A DNA stretch of 64,000 nucleotides from Cyanobium sp. FGCU52 (GCA_024958715.1 JANWUS010000021.1:62001-126000), one strand, 5' to 3'; shown: positions 26,497 to 38,584, counted from the stretch's first letter. The notes: generated by a model not told the origin, from the sequence alone. Translations and numbers: made by a program.

Positions 26497-27773
26497 ATGA
26501 ACTCATCGTTCGCTGACAGGAAGAGAGGATCGAGCGAACAATCAAAAGCAACAGGCGAAAAGATTTTGAAATATGCCCCACTAACCCTTCTAGTGGCTTC
26601 CATCCTGATTTCTGCAGGCTTCATCCTTATGGATACCGGCGTGGTGCCGGGCTTTCCGATGGATCAACATTTTGTTGAAACTGTCAATCTTGCGCCGCGA
26701 TACCTGAGTGGAAAATGGGCGTTTCAGTATCCATCCCTTCAAAATAGTGGCGGGATTACATCCAGCCTGATTGCAGGTATTTACAAGATTGTGGTGCCGA
26801 CAAATCTCGAGAATCTCAACTGGCACATTCGTATTTTCGCAATGGCAACTTTTCTGATCAGCACTTTCATGCTGATCAGAACATATATATCTGATCGCGC
26901 TGTTGAGATCTTGGCTTTTTTGATCATAGCCTCTTCAGGCTTTCAGTTGCTTCAGCCTTCGAGCGACTTGTTTGCAGGCACATTGTTAAGTCTTTTCTTC
27001 ATCTCGGTGGCGAGAAGTGGCCACGCTTGCTAACTTCGCTATTTCTCGCGGCATTTGGTCTATGTAAAGTAGATATGATCTTGGCAGCTCTCTTGCTCGC
27101 CATCTTTTGGACTTGGTGGGAGCGCCGTGAGGCCAAAAAGAATTATATTTATAGTTTTGCCTTTACTCTATTGTGGCTGATCATCTTTCTGCTCCCGGGA
27201 TTCGTCGTTCAAGGCGCCAGTCCATTCGCAGGTTGACGAAGCATGATTGCCTTCATGAGTGCTTACACAGAGTTTTTTGCCCATCATCAGTTTGCCGGAT
27301 CTCTGCCAGCTGAATTATCCACCTCCATGGAGATTGCGCGTATAAAGATTTTCGGAGGCGCCAGCTCATTCCCAGAAATTGTAAGAGAGTTTCCCACACT
27401 GTATCTCGACTTTGTGGGCCTGTCGGCTGCCAGGAGCCTACCGAATATCGTTAATGCATTCAAGCTGATGCTCATACCGATTGCAATTGTCTTCTTTAGG
27501 CAGAAAAATATACAGCGCAATCGCTTTTTGCTGTGGGGCGGTCTTATTGCATCGGTTTGCGTGATTGTTCCTGCGTGGCTCGTGATCTATCTTCGCTTAC
27601 GCTACGCTGTAAAGATAGCTGCCCCGCTGATCGTAATCCCGCTTTCTGGAAGCATGGAGCTTGGCCAGAATAAACCTCGCTACAAAAAAATGGCCTGGCT
27701 CTGTGGCATTGGCACTATCGCATGGGGGCTATTGTTTTTTGGCGATATGGCACAGTATTCCCACTGGAAATAA
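26497..27773 (+). pseudogene. Broken GT-C-like membrane glycosyltransferase
   Basis: Three frames form one membrane protein. The first (from MNSSFADRKRGS) runs to about 27013 and includes DTGVVPGFPMDQHFVETVNLAPRYL and several helices. One base is missing near 27013-27016; the coding continues in the next frame as EKWPRLLTSLFLAAFGLCKVDMILAALLLAIFW to a TGA at 27234-27236. After that the same frame goes on as MIAFMSAYTEFFAHHQF and then IVIPLSGSMELGQNK to 27773. The repaired product of about 425 residues has the look of a GT-C-fold glycosyltransferase (acidic loop after helix 1). GC is low. One frameshift and one nonsense codon make it non-functional unless they are sequencing errors. Confidence 0.7.
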
Positions 27774-27797
27774 TTGCCGACCTGAGTATCTGCGTGC

Positions 27798-29354
<1,557 letters not shown>

Positions 29355-29384
29355 CATGCAACCTAGCAAGAGAGGCCCGGCCGC

Positions 29385-29999
29385 TCAGGTCTGCAGGGCA
29401 TCGAGGGCCGCCGCCACCACCCGGTGATCCCCATCCGCCTGGAGGCCCTGGAGCAGGGAGCGGGCCGCCGCGGCCTCCTCGGCGCCGGCCCCGGCGGCCG
29501 AACCCTCCCGCACCAGCCGGCCCAGGATCTCGGCCCCCCCCACCCGCACGGTGCCATCCGACGACGGGATGGCCATCCGGGCCAGCTCCAGCAACCAGGC
29601 GGCGCTCATGTCGGGATGCTCGGCCAGGGCCGAGAGAATGCTGCAGCGCACCAACCAGTGTTCGTTGGCGGCGAAGGCCTCGCGCAACGGCGGCCAGGCC
29701 CGCTCCGCCCCATAGCTGGCCAGGGCGTTCGCGGCCTCCGCCCTCACGTTGTCGTCGCTGTCGTGGCGGAGAACCTGCAGCAGGGCCTCCCAGCCGGCCT
29801 CGCTGCGCTTGACCCCGAGGCCGGCGCAGGCCAGGGAGCGCACCAGGAAGGTGGACTGCTCGAGACCCAGCAGCAGCAGCGGAACCGCCTGCTCCTCCGG
29901 CACCTCACGCAGGGCGGCCAGGGCCGGCATCGAGCGGGCGGGATCGCCGGAGGTGATCGCAGCGCGCAGCGCCTCGGGCTCGGGAACGGGAGAGGTCAT
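29385..29999 (-). CDS. HEAT-repeat protein
   Basis: This 204-residue protein is built of helical repeats: DSDDNVRAEAANALASYGAERAWPPLREAF, NEHWLVRCSILSALAEHPDMSAAWLLELA and GDHRVVAAALDALQT are HEAT-type units. There is no signal peptide or membrane helix. In cyanobacteria such proteins are often phycobilin lyases or NblB-like, but no lyase-specific residue is clear here and the function is open. It lies downstream of the DUF3188-like gene on the same strand. Confidence 0.8.
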   Translation of the reverse strand: MTSPVPEPEALRAAITSGDPARSMPALAALREVPEEQAVPLLLLGLEQSTFLVRSLACAGLGVKRSEAGWEALLQVLRHDSDDNVRAEAANALASYGAERAWPPLREAFAANEHWLVRCSILSALAEHPDMSAAWLLELARMAIPSSDGTVRVGGAEILGRLVREGSAAGAGAEEAAAARSLLQGLQADGDHRVVAAALDALQT

Positions 30000-30020
30000 G
30001 GGCTCGGGGCAATGAACCGA

Positions 30021-30299
30021 TCATGACGACATCGGCGGACCAGGCGCCGGCTCGGGAATCCGCTCCTGCCGCAGGGCCCGCAGGATCTCCCGGCGACGGC
30101 GGCGGCGCAGCACCATGCTGGTGAGCAGCAGTCCCACACCGATCAGCAGGGCCGGCACCGCCTGGATCCGATCGCTGCCGGTGCGGTGCAGCAGGCCCAG
30201 CAGGGCCAGCAGGATCAGCAGCGGCGAGGAGAGGGCCAGCAGGGGCGAACGCAGGCGGGCGGGACGTCCGCCTGCGGCAATGCGGGCGGCGGGGCTCAC
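30021..30299 (-). CDS. Small membrane protein (DUF3188-like)
   Basis: This 92-residue protein starts at a GTG that overlaps the stop of the M20 peptidase gene (GTGTGA). It has two hydrophobic helices, LALSSPLLILLALLGLL and QAVPALLIGVGLLLTSMVL, and an arginine-rich segment RRRRRREIL. It resembles the small DUF3188 family of Synechococcus. Function unknown. The overlap indicates translational coupling with the upstream gene. Confidence 0.65.
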   Translation of the reverse strand: MSPAARIAAGGRPARLRSPLLALSSPLLILLALLGLLHRTGSDRIQAVPALLIGVGLLLTSMVLRRRRRREILRALRQERIPEPAPGPPMSS

Positions 30300-31528
30300 A
30301 CCGGCCGCTCCATCCAGCGCAGCAGGCTCAGGGTCAGCACCCGCACCCCCACCTCCAGGCAGTCCTCGTGGGGATCGAAGGTGTTGCTGTGCAGCGGCGT
30401 GCAGCCCCCCGGGCCGGCGACGCCCAGGCGGAACATGGTGCCGCGGGTGCCCTCCAGGAGCTGGGCGAAGTCCTCGGCGCCGAGGGAGGGCTGCTCCAGC
30501 CACTCCACCCGCTCCTGACCCAGAAGGTCGGAGGCGGCATCGGCCACCAGCCGGGTGAGCAGCGGATCGTTGTGGACCGGCGGTGAGATGCAGCGGTAAT
30601 GCACGCGGGCCTCGCCGCCGTGTCCCCGGCAGAGGGCGTGGACCGTGTCCTCGATCCAGCCCGGCAACCGGTCGTGAACGTCGAGATCGAGGCAGCGGAC
30701 CGTGCCCAGCAGCCGCACGTGGTCGGCGATCACGTTGAAGGCCTTGCCCCCCTCGATCCGCCCGAAGCTCACCACCACCGGATGGAGGGGATCGAGCCGG
30801 CGGCTGATCGCCTCCTGCAGGCCGCTCACCACCCGGGCCGCGATCCAGATGGCATCCGTGCTCTGGTGGGGACGGGCCCCATGCCCGCTCTCGCCCAGCA
30901 CCTCGATCTCCAGTTCGCCGGCGGCGGCGGTGAGGCTGCCGCTGCGCACCCCCACCGTGCCCACCGCCAGGCTGGGGAACACATGCACGCCGAACAGGGC
31001 CTGCACCCCCTCCATCGCCCCGTCGGCCCGCATCCAGGCCGCGCCCTGGGCCGTCTCCTCGGCGGGCTGGAACAGCAGCCGCACCCGGGCGGTGAGCCTC
31101 GCGGCCATGCCGCCCAGCAAGCAGGCCACCCCCAGCCCCACGGTGGTGTGGATGTCGTGGCCGCAGGCATGCATCAGCCCCTGGCGGGTGGAGGCGTAGT
31201 CCAGGCCCGTCCGCTCCTCGATCGGCAGGGCGTCCATGTCGGCGCGCAGAGCCACCAGGGGGCCGTTGGCCGGCCCCAGCTCGGCCACCACGCCGGTGCG
31301 CCCCACCCCTTCGCGCACCTGCCAGCCCCAGCGCCGCAGTTCGCCCGCCACCAGGGCGGCGGTCTGCTGCTCGTGGCCGCTCAGTTCCGGATGCTGGTGG
31401 ATGTGGCGGCGCAGCAGGCGCAGTTCCGGCAGCACCTCCTGGATGCGGGCCTCCAGCCCCTGCCGCTGCCAGTCCTCGGGCAGAGGCGGCAGGGCCAGCG
31501 ACGGAGAGGGGGAGGAGCGCAGGGTCAT
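30296..31528 (-). CDS. M20 family amidohydrolase/peptidase
   Basis: This 410-residue protein has the metal-binding pattern of the M20D group: LRLLRRHIHQHPELSGHEQQTA, LRADMDALPI, MHACGHDIHTTVGLG and LFQPAEE. A dimerisation domain and the C-terminal EDFAQLLEG...GGCTPLHSNTFDP follow. Such enzymes hydrolyse N-acyl amino acids or conjugates; the substrate is not known. The start MTLRSSPSPS at 31528 is chosen, as the extension to 31744 is low-quality coding. Confidence 0.9.
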   Translation of the reverse strand: MTLRSSPSPSLALPPLPEDWQRQGLEARIQEVLPELRLLRRHIHQHPELSGHEQQTAALVAGELRRWGWQVREGVGRTGVVAELGPANGPLVALRADMDALPIEERTGLDYASTRQGLMHACGHDIHTTVGLGVACLLGGMAARLTARVRLLFQPAEETAQGAAWMRADGAMEGVQALFGVHVFPSLAVGTVGVRSGSLTAAAGELEIEVLGESGHGARPHQSTDAIWIAARVVSGLQEAISRRLDPLHPVVVSFGRIEGGKAFNVIADHVRLLGTVRCLDLDVHDRLPGWIEDTVHALCRGHGGEARVHYRCISPPVHNDPLLTRLVADAASDLLGQERVEWLEQPSLGAEDFAQLLEGTRGTMFRLGVAGPGGCTPLHSNTFDPHEDCLEVGVRVLTLSLLRWMERPV

Positions 31529-31559
31529 CAGGTCGCGGCGGGATGGGGCCGGAGGGCCC

Positions 31560-32366
31560 TCAGGAGGCCAGGGCCAGGAACTGCTGGAGAGCCTGCACCG
31601 GCTGGGGTGGCCAGCGCCGTATCTGCAGGAGCCATTCTGGTTGGCGGTAGCGGGGATCGAGGCCGGAAGCCGCGGCCCAGTTGCTCTCGGCCTCGCCGAC
31701 GGCGCCGCGGCCCCACAGCAGGGCGGTGAGGCCGGCGCGGGCATCGGCGAACAGGGGATAGCGGCGGATCAGGGAGCGGAACTGCTGCTCCGCCGCCGCC
31801 AGATCCCCCAGCTGATAGGCCGCAAGGGCCGCACTGGAGCGGGCCATGGCGAAGCCCGGGCGGGTCTCCGCTGCCGCTTCGAAGCGGCAGCGGGCGGCGG
31901 CCCAGTGGCCCAGGGAGCCCTCGACGTTGCCGAGGTTGTAGAGCGCAGAAGCGTTGTCGGGCTCACGCCCGAGGATCCAGAGGTAGTCATTGCGGGCCTC
32001 CTCCCAGAGGCCCAGAGCCTCTTCGGCGGTGCCCCGGTTGAGATGGGGATCAGGATTCGACGGAGCGAGATCCATGGCCCGGCCCTGATCGGCGATCGCC
32101 CCCTCGGGATCGCCCAGGGCCAGACGCACGTTGCCGCGGTTGCTCCAGGCGGCGGCATCCTCCGGTGCCAGCTCCAGCACCTGATTCCACAGCGGCAGGG
32201 CGTCCCCGAACCGCCCTTCGCGGCTGGCGGCGAGGGCCTCCTCGAAGCTCCTCTGCAGGAGCCGGGCCTCAGAGGCGGACGTGGCGGCGGCGATGGTGGC
32301 CGCCACGGCGGGTGCCGGAAGAGCGAGAACCACCACCAGCATCAGCAGGGCCAGCAGACGCCTCAT
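31560..32366 (-). CDS. Exported TPR-repeat protein
   Basis: This 268-residue protein begins with a signal peptide ([23 protein letters not shown]). Several TPR units follow: [45 protein letters not shown], then [29 protein letters not shown] and others. It probably acts in the periplasm or thylakoid lumen as an assembly scaffold; no target is known. Its ATG overlaps the stop of ruvB by 4 bases. Confidence 0.88.
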   Translation of the reverse strand: MRRLLALLMLVVVLALPAPAVAATIAAATSASEARLLQRSFEEALAASREGRFGDALPLWNQVLELAPEDAAAWSNRGNVRLALGDPEGAIADQGRAMDLAPSNPDPHLNRGTAEEALGLWEEARNDYLWILGREPDNASALYNLGNVEGSLGHWAAARCRFEAAAETRPGFAMARSSAALAAYQLGDLAAAEQQFRSLIRRYPLFADARAGLTALLWGRGAVGEAESNWAAASGLDPRYRQPEWLLQIRRWPPQPVQALQQFLALAS

Positions 32367-33505
32367 GCCGCCCGCGCCCCGCCATCGCCATCCCCGTCGC
32401 CATCGAGATGGGCACGTCCGGCGGCCGTGAGCAGGCGCCCGCGGGAGGTGCGCTGCAGGAACCCCAGCTGCAGCAGGAAGGGCTCCACCACGCTCTCCAG
32501 GGTGGCCGGGTCCTCCCCCAGGCCCGCCGCCAGGGTCTCCAGGCCCACCGGGCCGCCGCCATGACCCTCGAGCAGCAGGCTGAGCAGGCGCCGGTCGCTG
32601 GCATCGAGACCGCGCCCATCGACGCGATGCAGGCGCAGGGCCTCATCCACCAGCTCCGGCCCGATCCGGCCGTGGCCGGCCACGGAGGCCACGTCGCGGA
32701 CGCGGCGCAGCAGGCGGTTGGCGATGCGGGGGGTGCCGCGGCAGCGCCGCGCCACCTCGAGGGCGGCCGAGGGCTCCAGATCGATCGCGAGCAGCGACGC
32801 GGCCCGCTGCACGATCGCCTGCAGATCCTCCAGGTCGTAGAACTCGAGCCGCTGGATCAGGCCGAAGCGATCGCGCAGGGGCGAACTGAGGGAACCGGCG
32901 CGGGTGGTGGCGCCCACCAGGGTGAAGGGCACGATCGGCAGGCTGCGGGTGCGGGCGCCGGCGCCCTGGCCCACGGTGAGATCGAGGCGGAAATCCTCCA
33001 TCGCCGGATAGAGGATCTCCTCGGCCACCCGGTTCAGCCGGTGGATCTCATCGATGAACAGCACCTCATGGGGCTGGAGGTTGACCAGCAGCCCCACGAT
33101 GTCGCGGGGCCGCTCCAGGGCCGGGGCACTGGTGATGCGGCAGCGCACCCCCAGCTCCTCCGCCAGCACCAGGGCCATCGTGGTCTTGCCGAGGCCGGGG
33201 GGGCCGTAGAGCAGTACGTGATCGAGGGCCTCTCCGCGGCTGCGGGTGGCCTCCACGGCGATGCGCAGCACCTGCTTCAGCTCCCGCTGGCCGATGTAGT
33301 CGTCGAGCCGGCGGGGGCGGAGGGTGTCCTCCCGGCCACCTGGCAGGTCCGAGCCACTGGCGGGATCGCCCTCGGCGCCGTCGAGTTCGGAGGCGGCGGG
33401 ATCGAGCAGCCGGGGCGCCGACCCGGACGCCGGGGGGGCCTCGGCAGCAAAGGGGCGGCGCCTGGGGGCGGAGCCGCTCCGCTCGCCGGATGGAACGATC
33501 GCCAT
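32363..33505 (-). CDS. ruvB: Holliday junction branch migration helicase RuvB
   Basis: This 380-residue AAA+ helicase has Walker [10 protein letters not shown] at residues 101-109, Walker B DEIHRL, GATTRAG and the arginine finger region SSPLRDRFG. The C-terminal winged helix contains [16 protein letters not shown]. RuvB drives branch migration with RuvA. The N-terminal extension of about 60 residues, rich in Ala/Pro/Gly, is long for the family, as in related picocyanobacteria. Start at 33505 ([11 protein letters not shown]). It is coupled to the TPR gene; smpB is divergent. Confidence 0.96.
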   Translation of the reverse strand: MAIVPSGERSGSAPRRRPFAAEAPPASGSAPRLLDPAASELDGAEGDPASGSDLPGGREDTLRPRRLDDYIGQRELKQVLRIAVEATRSRGEALDHVLLYGPPGLGKTTMALVLAEELGVRCRITSAPALERPRDIVGLLVNLQPHEVLFIDEIHRLNRVAEEILYPAMEDFRLDLTVGQGAGARTRSLPIVPFTLVGATTRAGSLSSPLRDRFGLIQRLEFYDLEDLQAIVQRAASLLAIDLEPSAALEVARRCRGTPRIANRLLRRVRDVASVAGHGRIGPELVDEALRLHRVDGRGLDASDRRLLSLLLEGHGGGPVGLETLAAGLGEDPATLESVVEPFLLQLGFLQRTSRGRLLTAAGRAHLDGDGDGDGGARAA

Positions 33506-33578
33506 GGGGCCAACCTTACGGGCGGGCACGGGAAAGCGCGATGGGTAGCCTCCTTCCTGCGGCCGAAGGAATCGACAC

Positions 33579-34076
33579 ATGGCGAAGGGGCCCGGCAGGA
33601 AGGGGGGCAGCGCGAAGACCGATCCGGCGAACCGGCTGCTGGCCGACAACCGCTTCGCCCGACACCAGTACGAGATTCTCGAAACCCTGGAGACCGGCAT
33701 CGAGCTCCTGGGCACCGAGGTGAAGTCGATCCGGGCGGGGCAGGTGAACCTGCGCGACGGCTTCTGCCTGATCCGCGGCGGCGAACTGCTGCTGCACAAC
33801 GTGCACATCTCGCCCCACAGCCACGCCGGACGCTTCTTCAACCACGACCCGCTGCGGGTGCGCAAGCTGCTGGCCCATCGCCAGGAGATCGAGCGGCTGC
33901 GCATCGCCCTCGACCAGAAGGGCCTCACCCTCATCCCCCTCAACCTCCATCTCAAGGGCTCCTGGATCAAGGTGACCCTGGGACTCGGCAAGGGCCGCAA
34001 GCTGCATGACAAGCGCCACGAGGAGAAGCGCAAGCAGGAGATGAAGGACGCCCGGGCGGCCATCGCCCGGCTCTGA
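33579..34076 (+). CDS. smpB: SsrA-binding protein SmpB
   Basis: This 165-residue protein includes [57 protein letters not shown] and [15 protein letters not shown] with the basic tail. SmpB carries tmRNA to stalled ribosomes for trans-translation. No tmRNA gene is visible in this window. It is divergent from ruvB with a 73-base gap, and convergent with the kinase-like gene. Confidence 0.96.
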   Translation: MAKGPGRKGGSAKTDPANRLLADNRFARHQYEILETLETGIELLGTEVKSIRAGQVNLRDGFCLIRGGELLLHNVHISPHSHAGRFFNHDPLRVRKLLAHRQEIERLRIALDQKGLTLIPLNLHLKGSWIKVTLGLGKGRKLHDKRHEEKRKQEMKDARAAIARL

Positions 34077-34097
34077 CCCCCGGGCCGCCGCCGCTCC

Positions 34098-36224
34098 TCA
34101 GGGCGTGGTGCTCGGCGGGTTCGGGGCCTCGGGCGCCGAGGCGGGCGGCGTGGGCTCGCCGGCCGGCGCAGGGGTCGCGTCGGCGTTCGGGGCGGGAGAG
34201 GGCGTTGTCGCGCCCTCCGGCGGTGGAGCCGGGGGTTCGCCAGGCTCGGGGGGAGGTGGAACGGCCGGAGGAGCGGGCGGATCGGCCCGCAGCGACAGGC
34301 TGATCCGGGCCGGCGCCACCCCCTCATTGGCCACCAGCAACTGCACCGGAGAAGCCTTCTGCGGCCCGAGGCTCACCACCCGCAGGGGGCCCTTGGCCTC
34401 GAGCGCGCTGCCATCGGCGGCGAAGACACTCATCTGCAGCAGCGGCGTGCCGTTCACCCCCAGGGCCAGGGCGTGGCCGGCGGGCAGGCGGATCGCGAAC
34501 AGGCGCGCCCCGCTGGCGGGCACATCCGCGGACACCAGCTGGTTGGTGCGGGAGGGAACGTTGATGGATTCGATCCGCACGTTCGCGAGGATCTGGTCGG
34601 CGGCGGCATACCAGAGCTGGCGGAAGGGCTCCTCGGGCATGGAGTCCTCCAGCCGACCGGGCAGCAGGTTGCTGGCGCTGTCGGAGACCAGCTGGCGCAG
34701 CACCTCGGAGCTCAGGCCCTGGCCCTCGAGGGCCTGGCGGCGGCGGTCCCAGTCGGCGGAACTGAAGCTTCCGAGCCGCTGGCGCAGGGAGAGGGGGAGC
34801 TGCTCCACCCGGGCCAGCCACTCCTCGGCCAGGTCGTTCCACACCTTGCGCAGGGGGGCGTCCTCGAGGGCATCGCTGGGCAGCCGTCCCCGCCGCTCGG
34901 GGTACTGGGCCAACAGGCTGGCGTCCACCAGCCTCAGGAACCAGGCGCGGTCGATCTGCATCGCCCGCAGGCGATTCAGCAGCTGCTGACGCTGGTCGAC
35001 TTCCGCCGGCGGCAGGCTGCTGGGGAGCTCGGTGGCGGTCTGCGGGCCGGGTTCCGGGGGACGCCCCCGCCCCAGCCACCACCAGCCCAGGGCGGTGCCG
35101 GCGATCGCCGACAGCACCAGGGCGATCAGCACGGGCCAGAGCCCTCCCTCGGCGGCCTCCTCCTTCTCCAGGTAGCGCGGACGAAGCATTGGCGGCTCCA
35201 CCGGGGCGGGGGCGGCAGTCGCAGGTGCGGGCGGGGCCGGAGCAGCCGGGGCCTCTGGGGCCGACTCGGGCTCCACCGCCGGCGGCGGCACGGGCTCGGG
35301 CGAGGCCTCGGCAACCGGCTCCGGCACTGGGCCTGGACCCGGCTGCTCGGCCGGCTGCTCCGCCGGAGCGGGCGGCACCAGCATCACCGTGCGATCGGCC
35401 CGCGGCACCGGACCGGTGCTCTCCGGCATCTCCAGCTGCTGGAACGCCACCAGCGCCTGGCCGGCGGACGCGAAGCGGCGGGAGGGATCGGAGCTCAGCA
35501 GCCGTTGGATCCGCTCCCGCAGGGCCGGCTCGTCCTCGAGGCCGGTGGGCCAGCGCCAGTCGAGGGACACGGGATCGAGCAGGGCCGCCGGCTCGTCGCC
35601 GCTGAGCAGCACCAGGGCCACCACCCCCAGGGCATGGAGGTCCATCCAGGGCTGGGCCGGTTCGCCGCGGCTGAGTTCGGGCGGGGCATAGCCGGGCGTG
35701 GCCCCCAGCGGCCCGGCGCCATCGCTGCCGCGCACCAGACCGAAATCGAGCAGCACCGGCAGGCCGTCGCTGTCGCGCCGCAGCAGGTTCGCCGGGCTCA
35801 GGTCGCCATGGAGCAGATCCTGGCTGTGGAGGGCCGCCAGCACCGGCAGCAGCTGACGCAGCAGCAGCAGCACCTCGCCGGCCCCGAACACCAGCTGCCG
35901 CTCGCGACGGGCGTCCAGCAGTTCGGCGTAGGTGCGGCCCGCCTGCCAGTCGCGCACCAGCCAGAGGTCGTCGCCTTCGCTGATGGCCGCACCGATCCGG
36001 GGCACCTGCGGATGGAGCACCCCCTGGAGGCGGGCCCAGAGATCGCGGGCCCGGGCCTGGTCGCGCTGGGGCGGGACGCGGCGCAGGGCCACCGGGGTCT
36101 CAGCCGCCAGCAGGTCGCGGGCGAGCCAGAGCGGGCCCTGATCCTCCGTCTGCCCCAGCCGCCGCTCCAGCCGGTAACGACCGCCAACCACCTGGCCGGG
36201 TTCGGCCGTTGAAGGGGTGCTCAC
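34098..36224 (-). CDS. Ser/Thr protein kinase-like membrane protein, altered active site
   Basis: This 708-residue protein has an N-terminal kinase fold (residues about 16-270), a proline-rich linker, one membrane helix ([26 protein letters not shown], near residue 380) and a C-terminal domain with a Pro/Ala-rich end. Kinase features: the position of the ATP-binding VAIK lysine is Arg (PVALRRV, R48), the catalytic loop is HGDLSPANL (H139-G140-D141) instead of HRD, and the DFG is intact (D160-F161-G162). It may be a pseudokinase or an unusual active kinase. It starts one base upstream of the cysK end, on the same strand. Confidence 0.85.
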   Translation of the reverse strand: MSTPSTAEPGQVVGGRYRLERRLGQTEDQGPLWLARDLLAAETPVALRRVPPQRDQARARDLWARLQGVLHPQVPRIGAAISEGDDLWLVRDWQAGRTYAELLDARRERQLVFGAGEVLLLLRQLLPVLAALHSQDLLHGDLSPANLLRRDSDGLPVLLDFGLVRGSDGAGPLGATPGYAPPELSRGEPAQPWMDLHALGVVALVLLSGDEPAALLDPVSLDWRWPTGLEDEPALRERIQRLLSSDPSRRFASAGQALVAFQQLEMPESTGPVPRADRTVMLVPPAPAEQPAEQPGPGPVPEPVAEASPEPVPPPAVEPESAPEAPAAPAPPAPATAAPAPVEPPMLRPRYLEKEEAAEGGLWPVLIALVLSAIAGTALGWWWLGRGRPPEPGPQTATELPSSLPPAEVDQRQQLLNRLRAMQIDRAWFLRLVDASLLAQYPERRGRLPSDALEDAPLRKVWNDLAEEWLARVEQLPLSLRQRLGSFSSADWDRRRQALEGQGLSSEVLRQLVSDSASNLLPGRLEDSMPEEPFRQLWYAAADQILANVRIESINVPSRTNQLVSADVPASGARLFAIRLPAGHALALGVNGTPLLQMSVFAADGSALEAKGPLRVVSLGPQKASPVQLLVANEGVAPARISLSLRADPPAPPAVPPPPEPGEPPAPPPEGATTPSPAPNADATPAPAGEPTPPASAPEAPNPPSTTP

Positions 36225-36225
36225 C

Positions 36226-37245
36226 TCAGCCCTGCTCCACGCGCTCGGGCTGGCTCAGCCCGCGGCCTGCCAGCCAGTCGTGGTCGTACAGACGGGAGCG
36301 GTAGCGGTCACCCCCGTCGCAGAGCACGGTGACGATGCGGTGACCGGGGCCCAGCCGCCGGGCGGTCTCCACCGCCGCCGCCACGTTGATCCCCACCGAT
36401 CCCCCCATGAACAGCCCCTCCTGCCAGAGCAGCCGATAGATCGTGTCGAGAGCGGTCTGGTCGTCGATGCGCACGGCGTCGTCGATCGGCGCCCCCTGCA
36501 GATTCGCCGTGACCCGGCTGTTGCCGATGCCCTCGGTCACCGAACTGCCCTCGCTCACCAGCTGGCCGGTGGTGGCCCAGGAATGCAGCGCACTGCCGTG
36601 GGGGTCGGCCAGCACGCAGCGCACCCGCTCGCTGCGCTCCTTGAGGAACAGGGCCGTGCCGGCGTAGGTGCCGCCGGTGCCGGTGGCCGCCACCCAGGCG
36701 TCCAGCCGCCCTTCACACTGCTCCCAGATTTCGGGCCCGGTGCTGGCGTAGTGGGCCCGGCGGTTGGCCAGGTTGTCGAACTGGTTGGCCCACACAGCTC
36801 CTGGGGTTTCAGCCGCGATCCGCCCGGAGAGCTTCACGTAGTTGTCGGGGTGGGCATACGGCACCGCCGGCACCGTGCGCACCTCGGCGCCGAGGCTGCG
36901 CAGCAGGCCGATCTTCTCGGCCGACTGGGTGTCGGGGATGACGATCAGGCAGCGATAGCCGCGGGCATTGCACAGGTGGGCCAGGCCGATGCCGGTGTTG
37001 CCGGCGGTGCCTTCCACCACCGTGCCCCCCGGGCGGAGTTCGCCGGAGGCCTCCGCCTCCTGGAGGATCCCGAGGGCGGCGCGGTCCTTGACGGAGCCGC
37101 CGGGATTCATGAACTCGGCCTTGCCCAGGATCTCGCAGCCGGTGAGCTCGCTGAGCGCCCTCAGCCGGATCAGGGGGGTATTCCCCACGGCACCGGTGAA
37201 ACCTTCGGTGATGCCGGAGCGGATCGCTGCGGTGCTGGCGCTCAT
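36226..37245 (-). CDS. cysK: Cysteine synthase (O-acetylserine sulfhydrylase)
   Basis: This 339-residue PLP enzyme has GNTPLIRLRALSE, the PLP-lysine motif PGGSVKDRAA (K53), the phosphate loop EGTAGNTGIGLA, and GTGGTYAGTALFLKE. It makes cysteine from O-acetylserine and sulfide. The family alternative, cystathionine beta-synthase, is less likely as no CBS or heme domain is present. It is divergent from egtB with a 61-base gap. Confidence 0.92.
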   Translation of the reverse strand: MSASTAAIRSGITEGFTGAVGNTPLIRLRALSELTGCEILGKAEFMNPGGSVKDRAALGILQEAEASGELRPGGTVVEGTAGNTGIGLAHLCNARGYRCLIVIPDTQSAEKIGLLRSLGAEVRTVPAVPYAHPDNYVKLSGRIAAETPGAVWANQFDNLANRRAHYASTGPEIWEQCEGRLDAWVAATGTGGTYAGTALFLKERSERVRCVLADPHGSALHSWATTGQLVSEGSSVTEGIGNSRVTANLQGAPIDDAVRIDDQTALDTIYRLLWQEGLFMGGSVGINVAAAVETARRLGPGHRIVTVLCDGGDRYRSRLYDHDWLAGRGLSQPERVEQG

Positions 37246-37306
37246 GCCGCTGGCCTGCTGGTGCGTCGGGTGGGCGGATCGTAGGGAACCTGACTAAGGT
37301 CGGCCC

Positions 37307-38584
37307 GTGCGTCAGGACGGCGGGATGGGCCCCTCGGCGGAACCTCGGCTGCGCCCCACCCCCCTGCAGGAGGGCCCGCACAAGCAGCTGCACCAGCGCC
37401 TGCAACGGGTCCGGCAGCGGACCGAGGCCCTGATCGCCGGCCTGGAGCCCGAGGATCTCTGCCTGCAGGGCATGGCCGACGCCAGCCCACCCAAGTGGCA
37501 TCTGGGGCACACCACCTGGTTCTTCGAGGCCTTCCTGCTGGAGCCCCATCTGAGCGGCTGGCAGGTGGAGGATCGCCGCTGGGCCTACCTGTTCAACTCC
37601 TACTACGACGCCGTCGGCGAGCGGCACCCCCGCCCCCAGCGCGGCCTGCTGACCCGCCCGCCGATCGCGGCGGTGCTCGCCTGGCGGCGGCGGGTCGACG
37701 CGGGCCTGGCGGCCCTGGTGGGCGACCTGCCCCACAGGCCCCCGGCCGAGGCGGGCGCCCTGGCCGCCCTGCTGGAGCTGGGACTGCAGCACGAGCAGCA
37801 GCACCAGGAGCTGCTGCTGATGGATCTGCTCGACGGCTTCTCCCGCAATCCCCTGGAGCCCGCGGTGGACTCCGGGCCGCAGGGGGCGGAGGCGGAGTGG
37901 ACGCGGCGCACCGGCGGCGACGCTGCGGCCCGGGGCTGGCGGAGCCACCCGGGGGGACTGGTGGCCATTGGCCATGACCAGGAGGATCCGTGCTTCCACT
38001 TCGACAACGAAGCCCCCCGGCACCGGGTGTGGCTCGAGCCGTTCGAGCTGGCTGAGAGCCTGGTGACCAACGCCGAGGTGGCCGAGTTCATCGCCGACGG
38101 CGGCTACCGGCGCCCGGAGCTGTGGATGAGCGAGGGCTGGGCGGTGGTGCAGGCCCGCCGCTGGCAGGCTCCCCGCTACTGGCGCGGCGATGCGGAGTTC
38201 ACCCTGGCCGGCCTGCGACCGCGGCCACCCGGGGCGCCGGTGCGGCACCTGAGCTGGTTCGAGGCCGACGCCTTTGCCCGCTGGGCCGGGGCCCGGCTGC
38301 CGAGCGAGGCCGAATGGGAGCTGGCAGCCAGCGGCCCCGGGGACCTGCCCATGGCCTTCGGCCTGCTCTGGCAGTGGACCGCCAGTCCCTACCGTCCCTA
38401 TCCGGGCTTCGCCCCGGCCCCCGGCGCGGTGGGCGAATACAACGGCAAGTTCATGACCTCCCAGTTCGTGCTGCGCGGCAGCAGCTTCCTCACGCCGCCG
38501 GATCACGCCCGCAGCACCTACCGCAACTTCTTCCCGCCCGCGAGCCGCTGGATGGCCGCCGGCCTGCGCCTGGCCCGGGGATGA
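37307..38584 (+). CDS. egtB: Ergothioneine/hercynine sulfoxide-forming enzyme EgtB-like
   Basis: This 425-residue protein has the EgtB iron-binding pattern: KWHLGHTTWFFE (H65, H68 from the GTG start) and LQHEQQHQELLLMD. A C-terminal formylglycine-type lectin fold follows, with HLSWFEADAFARWAGARLPSEAEWELAA and GEYNGKFMTSQFVLRGSSF. EgtB joins hercynine to a sulfur donor with O2. The start may be GTG at 37307 or ATG at 37325. It is followed by egtD with a 4-base overlap, so both steps of the pathway are in one operon. Confidence 0.92.
   Translation: MRQDGGMGPSAEPRLRPTPLQEGPHKQLHQRLQRVRQRTEALIAGLEPEDLCLQGMADASPPKWHLGHTTWFFEAFLLEPHLSGWQVEDRRWAYLFNSYYDAVGERHPRPQRGLLTRPPIAAVLAWRRRVDAGLAALVGDLPHRPPAEAGALAALLELGLQHEQQHQELLLMDLLDGFSRNPLEPAVDSGPQGAEAEWTRRTGGDAAARGWRSHPGGLVAIGHDQEDPCFHFDNEAPRHRVWLEPFELAESLVTNAEVAEFIADGGYRRPELWMSEGWAVVQARRWQAPRYWRGDAEFTLAGLRPRPPGAPVRHLSWFEADAFARWAGARLPSEAEWELAASGPGDLPMAFGLLWQWTASPYRPYPGFAPAPGAVGEYNGKFMTSQFVLRGSSFLTPPDHARSTYRNFFPPASRWMAAGLRLARG

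Noticed and set aside
33579-34076. A tmRNA gene near smpB
   Set aside because: No sequence in the window has the tRNA-like ends and tag frame of ssrA.
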